A DNA stretch of 64,000 nucleotides. Source: Opitutaceae bacterium. GTDB lineage: Bacteria > Verrucomicrobiota > Verrucomicrobiia > Opitutales > Opitutaceae. The stretch covers positions 1 to 64,000 of the forward strand of contig JANQSC010000081.1 in assembly GCA_028284235.1 (NCBI GenBank), read 5' to 3'. The position numbers and the translations under genes are program-made. The notes beneath the pieces were generated by a model, which saw nothing but the letters and a program-made list of their open reading frames with translations, was not told where the DNA came from and did not search any database. Below are positions 59,925-64,000 of the stretch, one piece after another (position 1 is the stretch's first letter; every line of letters begins with the position of its first letter).

Positions 59925-61061
59925 GTGGACTTGCGGTTTTATCCTGAATGGGTAGCGTACTGGGAACAATCCCTCCCACCATTGAGCTCAGCCGACCGCA
60001 GTCCCCGCTCCCGCAATCGCCCCGCCCGCCCCGCCCGCCTCGCCGCCGAGGAGCGCGAGGCCGCCGCTTTGGTGGTGTCCCGGTTTCGCAAGGCCCTGGA
60101 CGCCAGCCTCAGCCTTCCCGGCTGGCAAAGCGAAATCCGACGCGCGATGGAGGCGTCGGGCTTCCCCGGTGAGCGGCAAGGCGTCAGCTTCGCCCAATCG
60201 GTGTTCGCCCTTCCCTTGGAGTCTAAACGGGAGCTCGTGGCAAGCGTCTTCAAAACCCGACCGGCTCGTCTCCAGCGCCGCGCCGCCCAATCCCTCGCCA
60301 GCGCCTGGGGTATCGCCGCGACCCCGTCGGGCAAATCCGAGACCGCCCTGTCGCAATGGCCGCGCCTCAAACGTTCGCTCACTATTCGCCTCGCCGCCCG
60401 CTACCGCGCCTACAAAAGCGCTCAAAACACGTTGTACCGTAATTACGAATACATTTCGACGCAGTCCGCCCGCGAAATCTGCCGTGATCCCAGCCGATTG
60501 CAAGACTGCGAACAAGAAGCCGCCCTCGGACTTCTCCAGGCCATCGACCGGATCGAGCCCGGGCGCCCGTTCGCCAGCTACGCGTTTCAGTGGACCCAGC
60601 GTCGTATCCGAAATTTTCTGATGCGGAACAGCATCCCCATAAGCGCCCCGATCAACCAGATCTCCAAAGCGTCGCAATTCACCCCTCGAAACGAAAAGAC
60701 TCTCGACGCTAAATCGCTCGCCCTCGCTCTCAACTGTCTCCAGCAGCCGTATTTGGAATTCACCGACGAACTGGCGGAACGATCTCGAGACTTGGATGAA
60801 TTCACAGCGCCTTGCCCGGTCGCCGCCGCGATTAAAAGCGACCTCGCCGACTTCCTGGCCGCCGCCCTCTCCCAGCTCACCGCCAAGCAACGCGAAGTCC
60901 TCGCCCTTCGCTTCGGACTGCTCGACCGCGATATCGTCGACACCCTGCAAGGCATCGCCCGGGCGACCGGAATCTCCCGGCAACAAGTGTCTCGCCGGGA
61001 ATCGCGAGCGCTTTCCAAACTCGAAAGCCTGTTTTCTCCCCTGCTCAATGAGCTGGCCTAA
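59925..61061 (+). CDS. Sigma-70-family RNA polymerase sigma factor
   Basis: 378 residues from a GTG start. The N-terminal about 170 residues are Arg/Ala-rich and not recognisable as a sigma domain. Region 2 follows ('YISTQSAREICRDPSRLQDCEQEAALGLLQAIDRIEPGRPFASYAFQWTQRRIRNFL', about 173-232) and region 4 at the C-terminus ('LTAKQREVLALRFGLLD...LQGIARATGISRQQVSRRESRALSKLESLF'). It directs RNA polymerase to a subset of promoters, most likely as an alternative factor. The gene lies just upstream of nadD, with a 51-base gap. Confidence 0.88.
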   Translation: MDLRFYPEWVAYWEQSLPPLSSADRSPRSRNRPARPARLAAEEREAAALVVSRFRKALDASLSLPGWQSEIRRAMEASGFPGERQGVSFAQSVFALPLESKRELVASVFKTRPARLQRRAAQSLASAWGIAATPSGKSETALSQWPRLKRSLTIRLAARYRAYKSAQNTLYRNYEYISTQSAREICRDPSRLQDCEQEAALGLLQAIDRIEPGRPFASYAFQWTQRRIRNFLMRNSIPISAPINQISKASQFTPRNEKTLDAKSLALALNCLQQPYLEFTDELAERSRDLDEFTAPCPVAAAIKSDLADFLAAALSQLTAKQREVLALRFGLLDRDIVDTLQGIARATGISRQQVSRRESRALSKLESLFSPLLNELA

Positions 61062-61112
61062 GGCGCCCACCGATCGCGACGCTCGCCATTGCAAGCGAGG
61101 CATACCCTGTTG

Positions 61113-61727
61113 ATGAGCGCGGAAGCGGCACAACGCATCGGCCTATTCGGCGGAAGCTTCGACCCGATCCACAACGGCCACCTGCAAATCGCCGCAGCCG
61201 CCGTCCAGCAGTTCGGCCTCGCCCGAGTCCTTTTCATCCCCGCGGCTCGCTCGCCTCTCAAAGCCGGGCAGCCGACGATCCCAACCGACGACCGGCTCGA
61301 GCTCATTCGCCGGACCATAGCGCCGCATCCGAAGTTCGAGCTCTCGCTCGTCGAAATCGACCGAGGAGGAACAAGCTACTCCTACCAAACCGCCGCCCAG
61401 ATCGCGTCCGAGCGCCCCGAGGCCCGCCTCTACTGGATTCTCGGCGGCGACCAGGCCCGTCAACTCGACCAGTGGCGGGAAATCGACACGCTCGCCCAAA
61501 CCGTTGAATTCATCTGCCTGGACCGCGATGAAGCGACGCGCATACCGGATTCCCTCTCGGATCGAATCCGCGTTCACTCCCTCGAAATCCCCCCCATCGC
61601 GATCAGCTCGACCGCGATTCGAGCCGGCCTGAAATCCGGAAATCTCCCGAAGTACTGCTTGCCAGATCCCGTCTTACACTACATCAAGGCCCGAAATCTC
61701 TACGGAGACGACCTATCCGAACCATGA
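61113..61727 (+). CDS. nadD: Nicotinate-nucleotide adenylyltransferase
   Basis: 204 residues from the ATG at 61113. 'RIGLFGGSFDPIHNGHLQIA' contains the nucleotidyltransferase His-x-Gly-His (20-23); 'ISSTAIRAGLKSG' near the C-terminus is the second nucleotide-binding motif. It makes deamido-NAD+ from nicotinate mononucleotide and ATP in NAD synthesis. The rsfS ATG lies 4 bases inside its end (ATGA overlap), the common nadD-rsfS arrangement. Confidence 0.95.
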   Translation: MSAEAAQRIGLFGGSFDPIHNGHLQIAAAAVQQFGLARVLFIPAARSPLKAGQPTIPTDDRLELIRRTIAPHPKFELSLVEIDRGGTSYSYQTAAQIASERPEARLYWILGGDQARQLDQWREIDTLAQTVEFICLDRDEATRIPDSLSDRIRVHSLEIPPIAISSTAIRAGLKSGNLPKYCLPDPVLHYIKARNLYGDDLSEP

Positions 61728-62110
61728 ACTCAGGCGCCGAACTCACTCCCGAATACCGTCAGCTGCTGGCAATCTGCTGCCAGGCGCTGGACGATACCAA
61801 AGGCGAGGACATCGCGATTCTCAACGTGAGCCGGCAGTCGTCGATCACCAACTTTCTCATACTCGCCACCGCCAACTCGCAACCGCACCTGCGGGCGCTC
61901 AAGCGCGACTTGGACAAGGCTCTCAAAGACCACAAGGTACACATTCTCGGCGTGGACGAGGGAGACGAAAGCGGATGGTCCGTGGTGGATGCCTTTGACG
62001 TGATGATCCATCTCTTCACTCCGGAGATGCGCGAGAACTACGCCCTGGAGACGTTGTGGAAAGACGCGGACCCAGTCGACGTCGAGTCGATCATTTCAGA
62101 AACCGTCTAA
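61724..62110 (+). CDS. rsfS: Ribosome silencing factor RsfS
   Basis: 128 residues. 'LDDTKGEDIAILNVSRQSSITNFLILATANSQPHLRALKRDLDKALK' and 'GWSVVDAFDVMIHLFTPEMRENYALETLW' are the Iojap/RsfS signatures. It binds ribosomal protein L14 and blocks subunit joining in slow growth. Its start overlaps the end of nadD by 4 bases, so the two are co-translated. Confidence 0.95.
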   Translation: MNSGAELTPEYRQLLAICCQALDDTKGEDIAILNVSRQSSITNFLILATANSQPHLRALKRDLDKALKDHKVHILGVDEGDESGWSVVDAFDVMIHLFTPEMRENYALETLWKDADPVDVESIISETV

Positions 62111-62326
62111 CGCGCCGAGAACGGAAATTAACAGGATGCGTTCGCCCGTTTGACGGGCTCACTCGCTTGATCCCGCGCCGAAGGCGCGGGAACTTGATGA
62201 TCTCAGATTTCGAACGATCCTAGTTTGCAAACCCCGTCGGAAAAACCTTATCGGCTCCGCAGGAGACGCCTATTTGTCCGCAGGACATCCTAGCGAAGCG
62301 ATGACAAAAACACGTCGCCGCTTTAC
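62111..62326. repeat. Hairpin cluster and diverged family C repeat
   Basis: Perfect hairpin CCCGCGCC-GAA-GGCGCGGG (62172-62190). At 62242-62294 'AAACCTTATC...CCTATTT...CCGCAGG..ATCCTAGC' aligns with 8053-8107 with small gaps. It lies between convergent rsfS and the DUF481 gene. Confidence 0.55.
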
Positions 62327-63310
62327 TCAGAAGTCGAAGCCGATCGAGCTCACTACACGCTGGTCCTCGCGGCGGTCTTCCGGCAGCGACTTGTCATACT
62401 CCAGCTGATACCGGAGCGACATGTGAAGCGAGTCCGTGACCTTGCTCACCATCGCCGCCTCGAATTCGTACTCGTACTCGTTGCGGTCGTCCGGCGGCAG
62501 GGCGATGCGGAACTCCTGCGTCAGACGCACCCGCGAGTTCATCCGATAGTCCACGTCCTGGAAGACATCCAGCAGGTAGTTGGTGATTCCCTTCTCGTCG
62601 TTCTCGTCGCGATAGCGTCCGCTCATGCCTGCGCCCGTCGAGACCTTGAGGGCCTTCTGGTTGATGAAGCGGTAGCCCAGTCCGACTTTCTGCTCCAAGT
62701 TCAAGTCGATCTCCTTGATCGCATCCGAGCTGTAGGACGTGTCCATCTGGTAGAACACGCCTGGCGACAAGTCGCGCCGCCAGCGGAAGTTCGAAAACGA
62801 CCGATCGGTTGTCTTGAGCTGATTGCTCTCCCCGTAGTAGCGCCGGAACTCGAATCGGTAGTCGTTCTTCTCGATCTTGCGGCGCATGTTGAAACGCGCA
62901 TTGAAGTCCACCTTGTCGCGGCGGCCGTTCTGGGAACTCATCCCGAACTCGAATTGCCGGCTCCACTCCTCGAAGCTCATGGCCTTCGCCAGTCCTACGT
63001 ACCAAGGAGGGCTGGTCTTCGATTCCGACCCGCTCTCAGGCGAGCCTTCGCCGCCCGCCGCCGGCTGCTCCGGCTTCTTGGCGGTTTGATTCGGGCGGGT
63101 GATCGCCTTCACCCCGCTCTTAGGGATCTCCACGTCGCCCAGGTACTTGTGCTCTATTAACACAACACTCCCTTCGCTGATCAGCCGCCCTCGAATCACG
63201 TCCCCGTTCCTAAGCGTGACCCGCACCTCCTCCGCCAGCGACTGCTCCGCCGCTCCCAAGGCCCCCAGGGCCAAGGCGGTCCAAACCGTTATCCGCATCC
63301 ACTTTTTCAT
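62327..63310 (-). CDS. DUF481-family outer-membrane protein
   Basis: 327 residues with a signal peptide ending 'QSLAEE'. Residues 28-72 form a small 'VRVTLRNGDVIRGRLISEGSVVLIEHKYLGDVEIPKSGVKAI' domain like an SH3-type barrel. The rest is a DUF481 barrel with amphipathic strands ('FNARFNMRRKIEKNDYRFEFRRYYGE', 'QKVGLGYRFINQKALKVSTGAGMSGRYRD', 'HMSLRYQLEYDKSLPEDRREDQRVVSSIGFDF') ending in Phe. YdiY-like proteins of this type respond to acid or envelope stress in some species; the function here is unknown. Confidence 0.88.
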   Translation of the reverse strand: MKKWMRITVWTALALGALGAAEQSLAEEVRVTLRNGDVIRGRLISEGSVVLIEHKYLGDVEIPKSGVKAITRPNQTAKKPEQPAAGGEGSPESGSESKTSPPWYVGLAKAMSFEEWSRQFEFGMSSQNGRRDKVDFNARFNMRRKIEKNDYRFEFRRYYGESNQLKTTDRSFSNFRWRRDLSPGVFYQMDTSYSSDAIKEIDLNLEQKVGLGYRFINQKALKVSTGAGMSGRYRDENDEKGITNYLLDVFQDVDYRMNSRVRLTQEFRIALPPDDRNEYEYEFEAAMVSKVTDSLHMSLRYQLEYDKSLPEDRREDQRVVSSIGFDF

Positions 63311-63548
63311 GTTAGTTCAACTCAGCCCCATCCCGCGGCAATCCTTTAGCCGGACTGCGGAAAGAACGCATCAGGGCAACCAAATTACGCGAATTACTCC
63401 ATTACGCACGAATTCCAATCCCCATTTACATTTCGTTAACACCAAATCCCGCCGCCGCCGCTAAAGGGCCCAGAGGGTAAACCGTTTTATGAACCTATCA
63501 GTATCCTGTTCTCATTAAAAATTAATATAACAATAGGAATCAAATAAT
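63311..63548. other. Divergent intergenic region before the pilin gene
   Basis: 238 bases. The AT-rich part near the pilin (63500-63548) includes AGGA (63533-63536) 12 bases before the ATG. I see no sigma-54 promoter motif. No gene is apparent. Confidence 0.4.
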
Positions 63549-63953
63549 ATGCATAAACACACATCTAAGAAGGGTTTTACCCTCGTCGAAATTATGATCG
63601 TGGTTGTCATCATCGGCCTCTTGGCTGCGATGGCGATTCCAGCCTTCCAACGCGTTCGCCAGAACTCTCGCGTTTCCGCGATGGACAATGACGCTCGCCA
63701 GTTGGCTTCTGCCGCTCAGCAGTACATGCTCGAAAACAGCACGACTACTGTAACGGTTTCCTACACGACCACTACTGGCGCGATCGGCTCTCCTTTGAGC
63801 GACTACGTCAAGCAGCTTGGCGTTGGGTACACGAACCTCAACTCAAGCGCAATCACGGTTGACGGAACATTTGCGTTCAACCACCCGCAGTCTGGATCGA
63901 CTACTGATCTGGAGTACAATGCGGAAGGTCAACGATCCATTACCGTACCGTAA
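63549..63953 (+). CDS. Type IV pilin / pseudopilin
   Basis: 134 residues. The leader 'MHKHTSKKG' ends in Gly9, followed by the prepilin peptidase site and the hydrophobic helix 'FTLVEIMIVVVIIGLLAAMAIPAFQ' with Glu at mature position 5 (residue 14). The globular half ('VRQNSRVSAMDNDARQLASAAQQYMLENSTTTVTVSYTTTTG', ending 'GQRSITVP') is short and Thr/Ser-rich, like Opitutae major pilins. A long intact single-gene unit with a strong leader suggests a major subunit, not a minor pseudopilin. Confidence 0.93.
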   Translation: MHKHTSKKGFTLVEIMIVVVIIGLLAAMAIPAFQRVRQNSRVSAMDNDARQLASAAQQYMLENSTTTVTVSYTTTTGAIGSPLSDYVKQLGVGYTNLNSSAITVDGTFAFNHPQSGSTTDLEYNAEGQRSITVP

Positions 63954-64000
63954 GCAGAGATCTCGCTTAAACGCGAAACAACTTTCAAGAGCCTTGCCCT

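Noticed and set aside
59988..61133. Long minus-strand reading frame of 381 residues over the sigma factor gene
   Set aside because: The opposite strand encodes clear sigma regions 2 and 4; the antisense frame is a GC-rich artefact.
1..64000. CRISPR array or cas genes
   Set aside because: No regularly spaced direct repeats or Cas motifs were seen; the repeated sequences are palindromic intergenic elements.

Overview
The window looks like a chromosomal segment of a GC-rich, Gram-negative marine bacterium of the phylum Verrucomicrobiota, most likely class Opitutae (a Pelagicoccus-like organism). This placement is an inference. It rests on the family-typical N-terminus of the TonB-dependent receptor (a 'LSPFEVDAS' block), large secreted proteins ending in a 'DxDxDG..NLLEYAxxGDP' module, two sulfatases, a CRTAC1/ASPIC protein, FG-GAP proteins and an Opitutae-like type IV pilin. 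No 16S rRNA is present to confirm it.

Layout. 1-11.4 kb: a giant secreted repeat protein, a phosphate-selective-porin-like protein, a DoxX-like membrane protein, a cupin, a secreted protein of unknown function, an SDR dehydrogenase and a periplasmic rhodanese-thioredoxin fusion. 12-19 kb: a compact minus-strand operon that reads (5' to 3') large PIG-L deacetylase, 47-residue membrane microprotein, sodium:solute symporter, short BshC-like protein, BshB, BshA. I read it as a bacillithiol-type thiol locus with an unusually small candidate for the cysteine-adding enzyme. 19-24.5 kb: a TlpA-like thioredoxin, a lipoprotein cyclophilin with a duplicated insert, and an FG-GAP/TPR gene pair. 24.5-38.7 kb: a polysaccharide-scavenging region with a GPH-family sugar transporter, a CRTAC1/ASPIC protein, a TonB-dependent receptor, a divergent LacI regulator with a perfect inverted-repeat operator candidate, a DUF1223 protein, two sulfatases and a fuconolactonase-type amidohydrolase. 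Import and desulfation of a sulfated, perhaps fucose-containing, glycan is the best guess.

38.9-50.9 kb is a genomic island of about 11.8 kb. Its left end lies in a tRNA-Leu(UAA) gene; its right end carries a copy of the tRNA 5' half and promoter region (57 identical bases, 76/78 overall). Inside are a decayed tyrosine recombinase C-terminus next to the tRNA, a DUF805-like membrane protein, a small lipoprotein (possible immunity protein), a 1941-residue Rhs/YD-repeat protein with a variable 245-residue C-terminus and a translationally coupled partner, an orphan gene, an excisionase-like HTH protein, an HUH replication initiator, a small overlapping protein, and two small membrane proteins.

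51-64 kb returns to ordinary chromosome: an autoregulated, probably leaderless gntR gene with a membrane protein, a DUF805-like/dgkA operon divergent from a DUF2975-XRE pair (with two copies of an operator-like sequence between them), a BspA-type leucine-rich-repeat protein, an intradiol-dioxygenase-like protein, OmpW, a sigma-70-family factor, nadD-rsfS, a DUF481 outer-membrane protein and a type IV pilin.

Intergenic spaces hold several families of palindromic repeats: a roughly 118-bp MITE-like element, a two-hairpin 'CCCGCCGGGACGGCGGG' element, and clusters of compact perfect hairpins. Many lie between convergent genes. I found no CRISPR array, rRNA, intact transposase or recognisable riboswitch.
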